DNA from: a virus
Virus record (IMG/VR): IMGVR_UViG_3300042910_000051
Span: 1-20,632 of that record
DNA length: 20,632 bases
Reading direction: 5' to 3' (one strand)
Numbering within the stretch: position 1 is the first letter of the stretch; the number at the start of each line of letters is the position of its first letter. This document shows positions 1-8,844 of the stretch, one piece after another. Made by a program: the position numbers and the translations under genes. A model generated the notes under the pieces. It saw only the letters and a program-made list of their open reading frames with translations, did no database searches and was not told where the DNA came from.

Positions 1-201
1 ATGGCATGCCCATATTACCTATTATATAAGTTTAAGGTTGCAAAGGGGTGGTCGCTAATTATATGGGTCAATCGTAAAGGAGTGGTAGAAACAAAACTTG
101 CTGCTAATTATGTGCCAGGCAAAGGAGATTGGCCAAACTCTAAATTTATGGAAAATGTTAATTTTTTTATTGCGGAGGGGAAAAATGAAAAAGTGCCCTA
201 A
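1..201 (+). CDS. Hypothetical protein, possibly 5'-truncated by window edge
   Basis: An open frame runs from the first base to a stop at 199-201 (66 aa). The frame begins at the window edge, so the true start may lie outside. It lies in the AT-rich plus-strand strip that also holds the next two genes. Its C-terminal end overlaps the start of the zinc-ribbon ORF at 185, and the sequence GGAGGGG just inside its end would serve as that gene's ribosome site. The residues (aromatic N-terminal half, then GKGDWPNSKF) match no family I recognise. A minus-strand ORF covers 55-246, but the strand of the neighbours favours plus. It could be non-coding. Confidence 0.35.
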   Translation: MACPYYLLYKFKVAKGWSLIIWVNRKGVVETKLAANYVPGKGDWPNSKFMENVNFFIAEGKNEKVP

Positions 202-312
202 ATGTAATAGCGAACGATTATTGGAATCTATACCTGAGCATTGCATTTACAAAAATATAGTTGTCAAAACTGCGGTTACAAATTTAGTGAAATGATGCCT
301 ATAACTGCTTAA
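185..312 (+). CDS. Small zinc-ribbon protein, frame broken in the middle
   Basis: ATG at 185 follows a GGAGGGG ribosome site (about 5 nt away) and reads MKKCPKCNSERL, giving a first CxxC pair. In the original frame it runs to a stop at 293-295. The overlapping frame encodes CQNCGYKFSEMMP and then stops at 310-312, which supplies a second CxxC pair. Joining the two across the A5 run near 251-255 (one A missing) gives a 42-aa CPxC...CxxC zinc ribbon. Such mini-proteins are often nucleic-acid binding or regulatory. The two-half zinc knuckle is good evidence that the halves belong together. The break is at a homopolymer, so a sequencing deletion is the simplest explanation. Confidence 0.5.
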
Positions 313-333
313 CGAGTGTAATAACAAAATGAA

Positions 334-374
334 AAGTTTTAAAAATTGTTATGGTTAAACTTGAAGGGAGGTGA
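334..374 (+). promoter_or_regulatory. Putative archaeal TATA-type promoter plus ribosome site for the 384 gene
   Basis: The gap before the 384 gene contains AAAAGTTTTAAAAATTG (about 331-347), which resembles a purine-rich BRE followed by an archaeal TATA box. A strong Shine-Dalgarno sequence GGGAGGTGA lies at 366-374, nine bases before the ATG. Transcription starting ~25 bp downstream of the TATA-like box would give a very short leader that still holds the ribosome site. The ribosome site is clear. The promoter call is inference, weakened by the AT-rich background. Confidence 0.4.
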
Positions 375-383
375 GAAAGCGGG

Positions 384-905
384 ATGAAGGAAAGCTTCAT
401 TGTTGTTGCGTTGTTTTCCATGGTTTTGCTAGCGGGATTAGGCTACGCGGCGAACTGGCAAACCGTAACTACATTTCAAGGCTCATCGGACACAACAACA
501 AACTATTTCAAAATCGACGCAACCGAATGGCGGATAAAATGGAGCTACACGCCTAAAGCGGGGATCGCTGGAGACCTTGCATGTTTCAGCGTCTTCATTT
601 ACCCGAAAGGTGAAACGACGCAATTTATTGATACTGTCATTAAAACTGGGCGGAACGAGACAAGCGGCACCTTATACGTTCATGAAGGCGGCAAGGAATA
701 TTACTTGAAAATTGGAGTTGCAAACGTTGACGACTTCACAGTAACAGTTGAACAAGACGTTGACACTATTCCAAAGGGGGCTGAAGGCGGAAGCTCGTTG
801 GGCGCAGTTGCCTTCGTTTTGATTATCGTGGTTGTGATAGTGTTGGCTGTGGTGCTTATTAAACGCAGGAAAAAGCCACCGGCAGCCCAAACACCAACCA
901 AATGA
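384..905 (+). CDS. Secreted type I membrane protein of unknown function
   Basis: A 173-aa protein. Residues 1-22 form a signal peptide (Met-Lys-Glu, then a hydrophobic core ending LGYAA). Residues 23-133 form an extracellular, beta-rich domain with WRIKWSYTP and YVHEGGKEYYLKI segments. A Gly/Ser linker (GAEGGSS) leads to one strong membrane helix at ~138-158, followed by a basic cytoplasmic tail (KRRKKPP). The start is fixed by GGAGGTGA nine bases upstream. Small surface proteins with a WRIKWSYTP-type domain and C-terminal anchor occur in archaeal genomes, so this may be a host gene beside a provirus or a virus-carried surface protein. It is the only well-supported plus-strand gene and converges on the fibre gene. 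Function unknown. Confidence 0.85.
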   Translation: MKESFIVVALFSMVLLAGLGYAANWQTVTTFQGSSDTTTNYFKIDATEWRIKWSYTPKAGIAGDLACFSVFIYPKGETTQFIDTVIKTGRNETSGTLYVHEGGKEYYLKIGVANVDDFTVTVEQDVDTIPKGAEGGSSLGAVAFVLIIVVVIVLAVVLIKRRKKPPAAQTPTK

Positions 906-922
906 AATATTTGGAAAATTCC

Positions 923-986
923 GGAGTTTTTCTATCCTTTTTTCGTTTTAAGCTTTAGTCTAACACTGTTTATGCGGAAAAACTCC
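923..986. terminator. Convergent intergenic gap: T-rich stretch and 10-bp inverted repeat
   Basis: GGAGTTTTTC at 923-932 has a perfect inverted partner GAAAAACTCC at 977-986. Between them lie T-tracts (CCTTTTTTCGTTTT, about 936-949). T-runs of this kind end archaeal transcripts and would serve the plus-strand 384 gene. The 44-bp spacing makes a classic hairpin terminator unlikely, and the two arms may instead be a protein-binding site. No gene is visible between 906 and 1034. Confidence 0.4.
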
Positions 987-1034
987 TGCACGTTTCCAAT
1001 CCCTTTTTAAACGTTGTGGGCGCATGCGTTAAGT

Positions 1035-4000
1035 TTATAGAGCGAACTCTACTTGTCCAGTCGCCAAATCCACAACCATGTTTCCAAGAACAAGAAATAT
1101 TTTCGCCCGTTTACCTTTACCCGCATAGACAGTTTCCACAAGCGCTATTTGGTCTGTTATTATCAAGGCTTTACTGATTTGACAAGTGTCGGTTAAACCA
1201 ACAGAATCCAAAACAGCCAATATTCTGGATGGAACCTGCACGGCGTCAACAAGGCTGACGGAGTCGCTAACACGCAGTTGCTTTAAAACCTTGGCTAGAT
1301 CCGTGAGGCTTATATTATCTGTGATTGTTAAAAGTTTTCCAACGGCAATAGCTTCGATGGTTGACACAACATCCGTTATTGTTAGCTGCTTGTTTCTTAA
1401 GATGCTTTCAACGGTGCTAATCGTGTCTTGGATTATGAAGTTTTTGTTGGCGTAAACGACATCTGTTAAACCGACATAATCTTCAACGGTTTTAAAGACT
1501 TGGGCAATTATAACTTCAATGGCATCTGTCAGGGTTATCGAATCAGTTAGCAGCAATAGTTTAGTTAAGGCAACAGCATCGGAAAGCGAAAGAGTATCAA
1601 CCAGTTTAACCAGTTTATCTGTCTTCGCGATATCCGTCACGTTTAACTGTTCCAGAATCTGCACAAGTTTGTCTCTGAAAACCGTGTCCGTCACTGTTAA
1701 CTGGTCGGTTAAGGTCAAATATTTGTCACGAAGTATACTGTCTATTAAGCTTACAGTGTCGGTTAAAACTAACGTTTTTGCTACGGCAACAAGCTCCGTG
1801 AAGCTTACAGCATCCGTCAACGGAATCTGTTTGTCCCGTAAAAGGCTGTCAAGAAGAGTTAACGAGTCTTGAATCACCACATTTTTGTTGCGGAAAACTT
1901 GGTCAGACAAGCCTATACTGTCTTCTACAACTTTAATTATTGCGCCAACGAGAACTTCAACAACGTCTGAAAGGCTTATCGAATCAGTCAACAACAAAAT
2001 CTTTAGGGCTAAGGCAACATCAGCTAAACTAACCGTGTCCGAAACTTGCAGCTGTTTATGGCTTAACACGGCGTCGAGAAGGTTTAACACGTCTTGAACT
2101 GCAAACTGTTTATTGCGAAGTATAGCGTCCGTCAAAGACACAGCGTCTGTTAACGTTAACTGTTTGCCTCGGTAAACAACGTCTGCCAACCCGACGGAAT
2201 CAAGGATTGAGAAAGCTTTGTTGCGTAAGACTGTTTCGACAAGTGTAACTGCATCCGTTACAGTTGGTGTCCAGCCTTTCAATGGCGTATCAGCCAACCC
2301 TACGGAATCAGTTACGGCAAGTGTTTTGTTACATAATGCAAAATCGCTTAAACCGACACTATCGGTTACCGTGACTGTAACCCCTACAGCAAGAGGCAGG
2401 TAGTCGTAGTAAACGTTGTATGCTGTGCCAGTGTAATGTGTCCAAATCAGTTCTATTCGGTTGGCTGAACCGTCTACTTTGCAGCTTGGATAGTTTTCGC
2501 TTGCTGTTGTGATGAACTGGATTTCACTGCTCCAGCTACCGCCTGAACGCTTAAGATAATAAATATTATTTGAAACAACATAGAAAAAGTAATAGTCGCC
2601 GTTAGTTTGGTCAATTGCTAGAGAACTAAATGCAGATCTTGAAATTGTGGAGGGACTGATGTCGCTGTCAGTATCAGAAGCACTTATAACTCCAATTTTA
2701 CCAACATTAGCTGCTGATGCTGAGCATCCATACACTATTAACCCGTTAACGGTGTCATAAGCGCAAACAGGTTGATTTACTAAAATCACTGTTGGCTGTT
2801 GTGGTGAACCCCAACTCCAACCAGAACCCGTCCAAGTCGCTTTTTGTTTCTGGTCTGTTGATGATGTACCAAGACTTCCCCAATTGAATTCATAAAGGTC
2901 ATATTGTCCAGTGCCAGCGTTAGTTCGTTGCACAATTGTCGGACACCTAACTTGATAGGCACTTGTAAAATCGGTTCCAAGTTTGTCCGTGCTGCCTGCT
3001 GTTCCAGCAGCATTCTTATACGTTGGCGGACTGCCAAAAACTATTCGTGCAAACTCAACTATACTGTGTTTTGCACCGCTTGTCTTGTCTGCACCCCAGA
3101 CAGCAGCCACTTCGCCGTTGTGAAGCATCCACAGGGACGGATTGTGTGCTGGACTGTAAGTTGGCGTGATGGTTAAAACGCTTCCAACCGTGTAGCCGAC
3201 AATGTTGTAGCTAGAATCTCTTGAAAACGTGACTTGTGCAAACTTTGGACTTCCACTTCCAACCCAGCAAATCATAAGCCTATCATTAACGCTATCATAG
3301 GCTGCTGCAACACCGAAATCTACGCCAACATCGACAGCGTAAGTTGAACCCAAGTCGTAAGCGTTCCATCCAGAGGTTGGAGGGTCATTGTTACAGTAAG
3401 CCAACATAACATTCGCATTCTTGAAGACAGCTATGTATTTGCCGTAAGCGTCACGGAAAAGTTTACGGCTGTTTCCAACGGCAGTAGAGTATTGTCCAGC
3501 AGTTGTGCTAACTGTGGTTGGGTCAACAGTGTAAAGTGTTCCAGCTTTAAGGTTTCCAAGCTCAACATACCAATTATACTTGTAATTAGCCGTGTCAAAC
3601 TGTTCACTAACAGGTAGGCTTGCTGAAACATCACTGTAGTCAAAGTCAAACGTTAAACCAACATAAGACGGCAAGTCAAAATGAACCCGCTTACTGTTCG
3701 GCTTCGCATAATTGACGTAAGCATTAGTGTTGCCGTCTACAAGCCCGTTAACCTCAAACCAAAGCCTATACGTAGCCGTCTTAGCCGGAGTATAGCTTAA
3801 CGAAAACTTCAATGTTCCATTATTCGGCAGCGAATATTTAATTGTGAAAGTTGAACCGTCACTGAGAACCCCCTGCCTAATCACATAACAGCCGTTCTCA
3901 TCTTGCCCTGCCGTTATACTCATACTTGAAGGTTTAACTTCGTTCCATGCCGTGCCACTTTTCTGTTGCAAGTGCCAAATCCAATTCAAAAGATTATAAC

Positions 4001-4245
4001 TGGAAAGATAATCAATAGCATTCGCCCCGTCCCATGTAACGTCAATAGAAATTGAAGCGTTGTAAAGCCTATACCCGTTCACATTGGAAGCGTAAACTTG
4101 CACGTCATTAATAACTCCGTTAACAATCGGAATCAAATAGCTTTTTGAAACCAACTGAGGAATAATCGCCGACACGTTAATCACAACACCAATCGCATTG
4201 TTTGCACTCGCCAACCCTTACGATTTTCAACACTACTTGCTCCAT
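1035..4245 (-). CDS. Large tail fibre / receptor-binding protein with beta-propeller-like head and 18-aa repeats
   Basis: About 1,060-1,070 aa, the last and longest gene of the late operon. Residues ~1-240 are a beta-rich N-terminal region. Residues ~240-600 have recurring blades of a sialidase-like propeller type (e.g. YGKYIAVFKNANVMLAYCNN, NGEVAAVWG, DQTNGDYYFFYV). Residues ~612-1034 are 23 tandem repeats of about 18 aa with consensus LxxTDSVSLxDxVLRNK. A short distinct C-terminus follows. The long open frame starts at a TTG (4214) with no good ribosome site. ATG 4245 has GGTGAA upstream, and its frame (MEQVVLKIVR) joins the main frame if one G is removed from the GGG at 4215-4217, so I take 4245 as the probable start. 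Position after the distal tail genes and the elongated repeat stalk indicate a host-binding fibre. Enzyme activity cannot be judged. Confidence 0.75.
1116..2381 (-). repeat. 23 degenerate 54-bp (18-aa) coding repeats in the fibre gene
   Basis: Each unit encodes a variant of hydrophobic-x-hydrophobic-T-D-S-V-S-L-x-D-x-V-L-R-N-K. Units 8 and 9 (LLLLTD-like unit with a longer EVLVGAII tail, then KVVEDSIGLSD) recur as units 16 and 17, and neighbours 7/15, 10/18 and 11/19 also match. This suggests duplication of an eight-unit block. Short beta-strand plus charged turn repeats of this type are known from fibres and large archaeal surface proteins. Confidence 0.85.
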
Positions 4246-4279
4246 AGACTTCACCGGATGAGAAAAGAAGTTTGGAAGT

Positions 4280-4822
4280 TTAGCTGAATGTTATCTGCAA
4301 ACTAAGCGTCCAAGTTTCACCGCTGCTTTTTGTCCCTTTGCTTACAACTTTGCGGTTAAGGTTTACTGCTGCATCGCTGTTTCCGTTTGCAACCGTGAAC
4401 TCGTTCCACGCGAAGTTTGCGTCTGTCCCAGCGAAAGTTGCGCGCCACTCGCATGTCTGGTTAGTTCTTTGAGGATAGCCGCTGTCCATAGGCTTATACT
4501 GCTTGTTCGTGCCTTGCAGTCCAGTTTGGTCTGCGCTTTCTGCTGTTGTGCCATCTCCAACACCAAGGTAGGCGTTGGCTGCGTTCCAAGGTGTTCCAGT
4601 CCCGGTGCCGGCAATCAAGTCAATCAGCAACTGTAGCCCTTCGTTTAAGGCTATGTTGCCTTCAAAACGTTCCTCGCCAAGGAAGGCTTCTGGAAACTGG
4701 CGGGCTACGTCTTCAACGTTTGCGCCCTGCTGAAGCATAGACGCTATGGTGCCGTCTGGATCCTTGAACTTGCTTATGCTCCACACTGTTTTCCAGCTAA
4801 CCTTCTCATTTATGTTTTGCAT
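4280..4822 (-). CDS. Tail fibre / baseplate-associated structural protein
   Basis: 180 aa from ATG 4822, chosen over an upstream TTG because GAGGTGA sits seven bases before the ATG. The N-terminal ~60 residues are mixed helical (DGTIASMLQQGANVEDVARQ). The C-terminal ~115 residues carry the pattern NxALNEGLQLL...NAANAYLGVGDGTT...TGLQGTNKQYKPMDSGYPQ...FAWNEFTVANG...LNRKV, ending in WTLSLQITFS. This pattern is widespread in tail-fibre-adjacent proteins of phages and archaeal head-tail viruses, and its exact role is not established. It sits just before the fibre gene, so an adaptor linking fibre to baseplate is a reasonable inference. Confidence 0.75.
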   Translation of the reverse strand: MQNINEKVSWKTVWSISKFKDPDGTIASMLQQGANVEDVARQFPEAFLGEERFEGNIALNEGLQLLIDLIAGTGTGTPWNAANAYLGVGDGTTAESADQTGLQGTNKQYKPMDSGYPQRTNQTCEWRATFAGTDANFAWNEFTVANGNSDAAVNLNRKVVSKGTKSSGETWTLSLQITFS

Positions 4823-4855
4823 TTTCAACTCACCTCACTTTTACCCCCGCCTTTT

Positions 4856-4873
4856 AAAAAGCGGGTTTCCCGC
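4856..4873 (-). terminator. Hairpin plus T5: terminator/attenuator-like element inside the tail operon
   Basis: On the minus strand GCGGG-AAA-CCCGC (4861-4873) is followed directly by TTTTT (4856-4860). The same CCCGC can instead pair with GCGGG just beyond the T/A run (about 4846-4850), so two hairpins are mutually exclusive. The element lies in the 71-bp gap between two distal tail genes, one of the larger gaps of the operon. It may reduce read-through into the fibre genes. Hairpin shape seen; function inferred. Confidence 0.5.
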
Positions 4874-4893
4874 ATAGGCTCGCAAAAAGGGGC

Positions 4894-5109
4894 CTATGTT
4901 CGGGCCACGCTTTGCAACGTTCCATCAGGGTTCCAAACAAAACTCAACGTGAAGAGCAACTCGTTGTTTTCGCCGAAAAACTTGATTGTCGCGATTGTCC
5001 CGTCCGGGTTCCATGTGAATTCAAGTTTGCAGATTTTTTTGCCTGTCGGCGCGCTTGTTAAATTGCTTAAAATCGCGTTGTGTATTGACTCGCCGCCCCA
5101 TTGGCTCAT
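4894..5109 (-). CDS. Small distal tail protein with paired WNPDGT motifs
   Basis: 71 aa, ATG at 5109 preceded by GGAGG at good spacing. The C-terminal two thirds hold two copies of a strand-turn unit: LEFTWNPDGTIATIKFFG and LSFVWNPDGTLQSV. This gives a small beta-hairpin domain. Similar short proteins lie near fibre genes in archaeal virus tail modules. It starts two bases after the 120-aa gene ends, so the genes are translationally linked. A baseplate or fibre-attachment component is likely; no enzyme motif is seen. Confidence 0.7.
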   Translation of the reverse strand: MSQWGGESIHNAILSNLTSAPTGKKICKLEFTWNPDGTIATIKFFGENNELLFTLSFVWNPDGTLQSVART

Positions 5110-5111
5110 GT

Positions 5112-5474
5112 TTAGGCCTCCTTAAGCTGGACCGTGAAGTAGCGGATGTTCTGCCCGCCCACAAGCCTCATCTCCATTTCCACTCTTAGGATGTGGCAGG
5201 GCGTCGAGGTGAGCTGGTAGCGGTCGCCTTCGCTCACGGTGAGAGTGACGGTCGCGTTCTGCTGCATCCTATCCTCCAGGTATTTTGCGGCGCTGTTACT
5301 CCACGCTACGTCCTTTTCCACGCACCTAAGGGTCCAGACGCGTTTAACCCCGTAGATGAAGCGTTTGACGGTTAGCTGCTGGTTTTCCCAGGCGTTCCAC
5401 TCGGACGCTATGGGCAGGGCGGTTTCGGCGAACTCCACCACGTTCAGCGACAGGAAATCCACCTGGAAGGTCAT
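5112..5474 (-). CDS. Distal tail / baseplate protein
   Basis: 120 aa, ATG 5474, with GAGGTGA as ribosome site overlapping the stop codon of the upstream gene. The sequence is beta-rich (MTFQVDFLSLNVVEFAET..., KRFIYGVKRVWTLRCVEKDVAW, ATVTLTVSEGDRYQLTSTPC) with amphipathic strands typical of tail-tip subunits. No catalytic motif. Lying between a 369-aa structural gene and the small WNPDGT protein, it is probably a distal tail or hub component. The family assignment is tentative. Confidence 0.65.
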   Translation of the reverse strand: MTFQVDFLSLNVVEFAETALPIASEWNAWENQQLTVKRFIYGVKRVWTLRCVEKDVAWSNSAAKYLEDRMQQNATVTLTVSEGDRYQLTSTPCHILRVEMEMRLVGGQNIRYFTVQLKEA

Positions 5475-5478
5475 CTGG

Positions 5479-6588
5479 TCACCTCACGTCCACGGCTATC
5501 ACGCTTATGCAGCCGCCGTATCCGCCGACAAACAAGCCCACGTTTTTGACTTCAACGCTTTCAAAAGTGTAGTTCCACGAGAGGATGCCTGTCCCGCTCG
5601 CCGTGCTATAGTAGTCTGTGGAGTCTCCGAAGCTGATGAAGCGGGGCCAGCCGAGCTTAACGGTTTTGGTCGCGTCCGCCGTGAGGGGTTCCATGACAAG
5701 GTAAAGGGTTGAGCCCTGTGGGAAATCCAGGGTCAGCGGCTGATGGGAGTCTATGAGTATCCATGGGCACATGACAATGTTTAGGACAACCCTCGCGGTT
5801 TGGGTTGTCGTAAACCTGTTTGTGGCTTTGACTTCAAGGGTATAAGTCCGATTAGTGTCCATGGCGAAGAAAGTCCGCCCAAAGCATCCCTCGCTGTAGG
5901 AGGGGTTCGTGTAGATGGCGATGTAGTCGGTCTGGCGCTCCATCCACGGAAGCCCAACTCCGTCGAGGTAAATCTTGAAGTTCATCACGTCCGAGGTCAT
6001 TTCCGACTCGCCTGGGTTGACTAGGTAGCTTCCACGCTTGTCCACCATCTCGCAGTAGGCTGTGACTATGCAGGCGTATTGCTTTATCATCCCCGCCGGC
6101 GTCCTCCTGCCGTAGAGGGGGCCCAGGTCGAGGGACAGGACGGTTGCGGTCTGCCCGGACCCCACGCTCACAGAGTTGGCGGCCTCTTGGCCCGAAAGGT
6201 CCGGAAATTCGAGGTTGAAGAATGAGAACTCGGATATGTTCACAACTTCGTTGTTGTTTGGACTGTTATAGACGGCGGTTTGGAGCGCGAAGCTGTGGTT
6301 TCCGGAGCCGAGGTACATCAGCAGCCCCCGCTCGGCGCCCGGGCTGAACGGAAGCGTCTGATAGACGAGGACCGGGTTGGTGCCGTGCAGAAGCCTCAAG
6401 CTGCCCATGGCGTTGCTTCCGCTGCTGTATCCCTTGAACTTCGCGTAGACAAGCGTGGGGGTGGCGATGTTCAAGGTTGTGGTTTTCCTGGTTGTCCAGT
6501 CGTGCGCTGTTGGGCTCGTGTATAGCGCAGTGTCCTTGTAAAGGGGTCCCTCGCTTTTAACGTGTCTAACCATTTCGCTCAGCAACAT
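5479..6588 (-). CDS. Distal tail structural protein (beta-rich, 369 aa)
   Basis: ATG 6588 overlaps the stop of the tape measure gene as TAATG, so translation is coupled. The product is almost entirely beta-strand and turn, with two rough halves. Residues ~20-135 resemble a jelly-roll/carbohydrate-module style (TPTLVYAKFKGYSSGSN..., GNHSFALQTAVYN). Residues ~140-369 are repeated strands with YIAIYTNPSYSE and YTLEVKATNRF segments. It has no signal peptide or catalytic signature. In siphovirus gene order the gene after the tape measure is the distal tail protein, and this is the best positional match. Sequence-level family unrecognised. Confidence 0.65.
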   Translation of the reverse strand: MLLSEMVRHVKSEGPLYKDTALYTSPTAHDWTTRKTTTLNIATPTLVYAKFKGYSSGSNAMGSLRLLHGTNPVLVYQTLPFSPGAERGLLMYLGSGNHSFALQTAVYNSPNNNEVVNISEFSFFNLEFPDLSGQEAANSVSVGSGQTATVLSLDLGPLYGRRTPAGMIKQYACIVTAYCEMVDKRGSYLVNPGESEMTSDVMNFKIYLDGVGLPWMERQTDYIAIYTNPSYSEGCFGRTFFAMDTNRTYTLEVKATNRFTTTQTARVVLNIVMCPWILIDSHQPLTLDFPQGSTLYLVMEPLTADATKTVKLGWPRFISFGDSTDYYSTASGTGILSWNYTFESVEVKNVGLFVGGYGGCISVIAVDVR

Positions 6589-8844
6589 TAGAACATGACA
6601 CCTCCAAACACGCGGATCCGCTTGGTAGGCGCGGCCGCAGACGTGGCTTCAATGAGCGTGGTTTTCAAGGCTTCCTTCACCTTCTCCACGGCCAACTCAA
6701 CCGTCCGCCTGTCCGCCGAACCCTCAACGTTAACAAGCGGAGCCGTTACGTTGACTGTTACGGGCGCAGGGGCTGGCGGAGGCATAGGCGGGAGCCCCAA
6801 CCGGGGACGGCAGCCCCCACACGGACCCCGCCTAAAGCCAAAGCCGCGGGCTTCCCGATTTCGGCGACAAAACCTTTAACGCTTTCAACACCCTTGCTCA
6901 TGCTCTCCTTGACAGGCGCCAACCCACTTGCCGAGGTCCTTTATGCTCGATTCAACCGCGTTGTGGATGGCGTGGGCGAAACATATGCTTGTTATGAAGT
7001 TCCAGACGGCTTGCCCAGCCTGGCTCAGGGCGCTCCCCGCCTGACTTGCGAAGTTGCTGAGGGCGTTGCCGGCTGCTTTGGCCGCTCCGCCCACGGTGTC
7101 CTGGATGCCCTTCCAAGCGTTTGCAACAGCGTTCCAAGCGTTTTGGGCCGCGCTGCAAATATTGTTCCATATCGAGCCGAGGGTGTCTTCAAGCCAGCGG
7201 AAGGCGTTTACAACGGCGTCACAGAACCCTCTAATGGTGTCTATGAGGGGTGCGACAACGCTGTTCCATATGCCCACAATGCCTTTACACAGGTTTGTCC
7301 AAAGGCTTCCGCCTATAAGCCAGCCGAAAAGCCACTTGAAAGCGTTGTAAACGGATTCACAGAACCATTTAACCGCGTCAACAACGGGCTTCACAAGGGT
7401 GTCCCAAGCCCAGCCAATCCCCTTACACACGGCGTTCCAAACTTCGCCAAGCTTCTGGGCCACATTCATCCAGAACTGCAGGTTCGCTATGAGCACCATG
7501 CGGATGAAGTCCACAATGGGCCGGATGTATTTGTCCCAGAAGCCTGCTTATAGCCGAGCAAATGCCGCCCCACATGTCGCCCAAAACCTTAAAGACGTTC
7601 ATCCACAGCCGAATGTTAGCGACCAAGACGGAAACTATGAAGTCTCCAATGGGCTTGATATAGGTGTTCCAGAAGCCGCTTATGGCCGAGCAGACGCTGC
7701 TCCAAACGTCGCCGAGGGCCTTGAAGATATTCATCCACAACTGAATGTTGGCGATTAGGACGGAAGCTATAAAGTCCGCAATGGGCTTGATGTATGTGTT
7801 CCAAAAGCCGCTTATAGCCGAGCAGACAGTATTCCAAACGTCGCCCAAAGCTTTGAAAGCCGCTGACCACATGTTTATGTTGGCGACCAAAACACCGGCT
7901 ATGAAGTCGGCGAAAGGCTTCAGGACATTGTTCCAGAACCAGCTCAAACTGTCACGGAGGGCTTTTGTAACGTCATCCCAATGCTTGATCAGGTAGGCGA
8001 TCGTCGTTATCGGGCCAAAAAGGGCCGCGAGAATAGGATTGTTTGTTATTACATCCCACAATGTTTTAAGCGTGCCAATGAAAGGCGAGATAACGTTGTT
8101 CCAAAGCCATGTTAAAGCCCCGCAAATGGCGTCTATGGCCGGCTTGAGGAAGTTGTAGAGGGCTTGGCCGATCGCGTTGACCGCGTTCCTGAAGGGCTCG
8201 CAGGTCTGGTAGGCTGTGATCAAGGCGCCGACGAGTAGCCCGATGGCCATTATGGCTGCCATGATTGGGTTGGCGGCCAGAAAGGCGGTTACCTTGTTAA
8301 CCATGTCAATGGCTGCGTGGAAGCTCTGGAAGGCTTTGACGCCGCTGTCGATCATGGTTATTACCGTCGGGACAACGGAGAGGGCGAACTGCGTCACCGT
8401 CTGGTTCACGTTGTTCTGCATGATTTGGGCCCTTTCAGCTGCGAGCTGATACTTTTCCTGGGCGAGGGCGAGGTTTTTAGCTGCTTCTTGGGCTTTCTCG
8501 CTTTCAGGGCCGTATTTGGCCACAGCCTCGTTGTATTTCCGTTGAGCTTCCTCGAGGGCTTTTTGGGCTACTTCAAGCTGATAGGAGGCTCTCGAAGCAG
8601 CATATTGCGCCTTCTCAATCCTGTCTAAGCCCATGTAGAGGTTGAAGCCTGCTGTCAGAACCCCGCTGAAGCCCGTGGCCAGGTTTCGGGCTGAGGCGAC
8701 GGCGCTTTCCTGGGCTTTGGCTACCCGCTCGTTGGCCTCTTCGACGCGTCCCATGGCTTCCGCTGTCTGGTCGCCTAGTTCGCGGACGGCAGCCAAGGCT
8801 TCGTCAACCTTGGCTGTTATGCGCATTTCAAGCTCTTGGCTCAT
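6588..8844 (-). CDS. Tail tape measure protein, frame broken at about four sites
   Basis: ATG 8844 starts one base after the chaperone extension's stop (TGA-ATG). Residues ~1-150 form a long coiled coil rich in Ala, Glu and Lys. Residues ~180-240 are hydrophobic (ANPIMAAIMAIGLLVGALI), as usual for tape measures. Residues ~310-490 are tandem 44-aa repeats. The frame shifts near 7542, 6915 and twice at 6803-6818 (C4 and G5 runs), each fixed by removing one base. The corrected frame ends SAAAPTKRIRVFGGVMF at 6588 and totals 751 codons, so the length agrees with exactly four one-base insertions. Left as is, the first ORF ends at 7423 after 473 aa. The repeats and C-terminal extension match the far side too well for separate genes. 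Confidence 0.8.
7383..7911 (-). repeat. Four 132-bp (44-aa) tandem repeats in the tape measure gene
   Basis: The unit reads roughly [A/G/V]DFIxxVLxANIxLWMNxFKALGDVW, then CSAISGFWNTYIKPI. Copies 1-3 are close at DNA level; copy 4 is diverged and further decayed copies follow. Tape measure length sets tail length, so each unit lost or gained could change tail length. The frame break at 7542 lies inside copy 3. Confidence 0.8.

Noticed and set aside
1021-1028. Palindrome CGCATGCG near the end of the fibre gene
   Set aside because: An eight-base palindrome is expected by chance in 20 kb and has no partner or context pointing to a site-specific recombinase.
1116-2381. Regular repeats considered as a CRISPR array
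   Set aside because: The units are degenerate, contiguous and in frame with a protein; there are no identical repeats separated by unique spacers.
1186-2403. Several plus-strand Ser/Thr-rich ORFs across the fibre stalk
   Set aside because: They are antisense shadows of the 54-bp coding repeats and show no independent signals.
1035-4245. Diversity-generating retroelement acting on the fibre gene
   Set aside because: No reverse transcriptase gene and no template/variable repeat pair are seen; variation potential here is by repeat recombination only.
6894-7553. 219-aa plus-strand ORF opposite the tape measure gene
   Set aside because: It mirrors the repeat-rich minus-strand tape measure frame, has no ribosome site and has repetitive residues that reflect the opposite frame.
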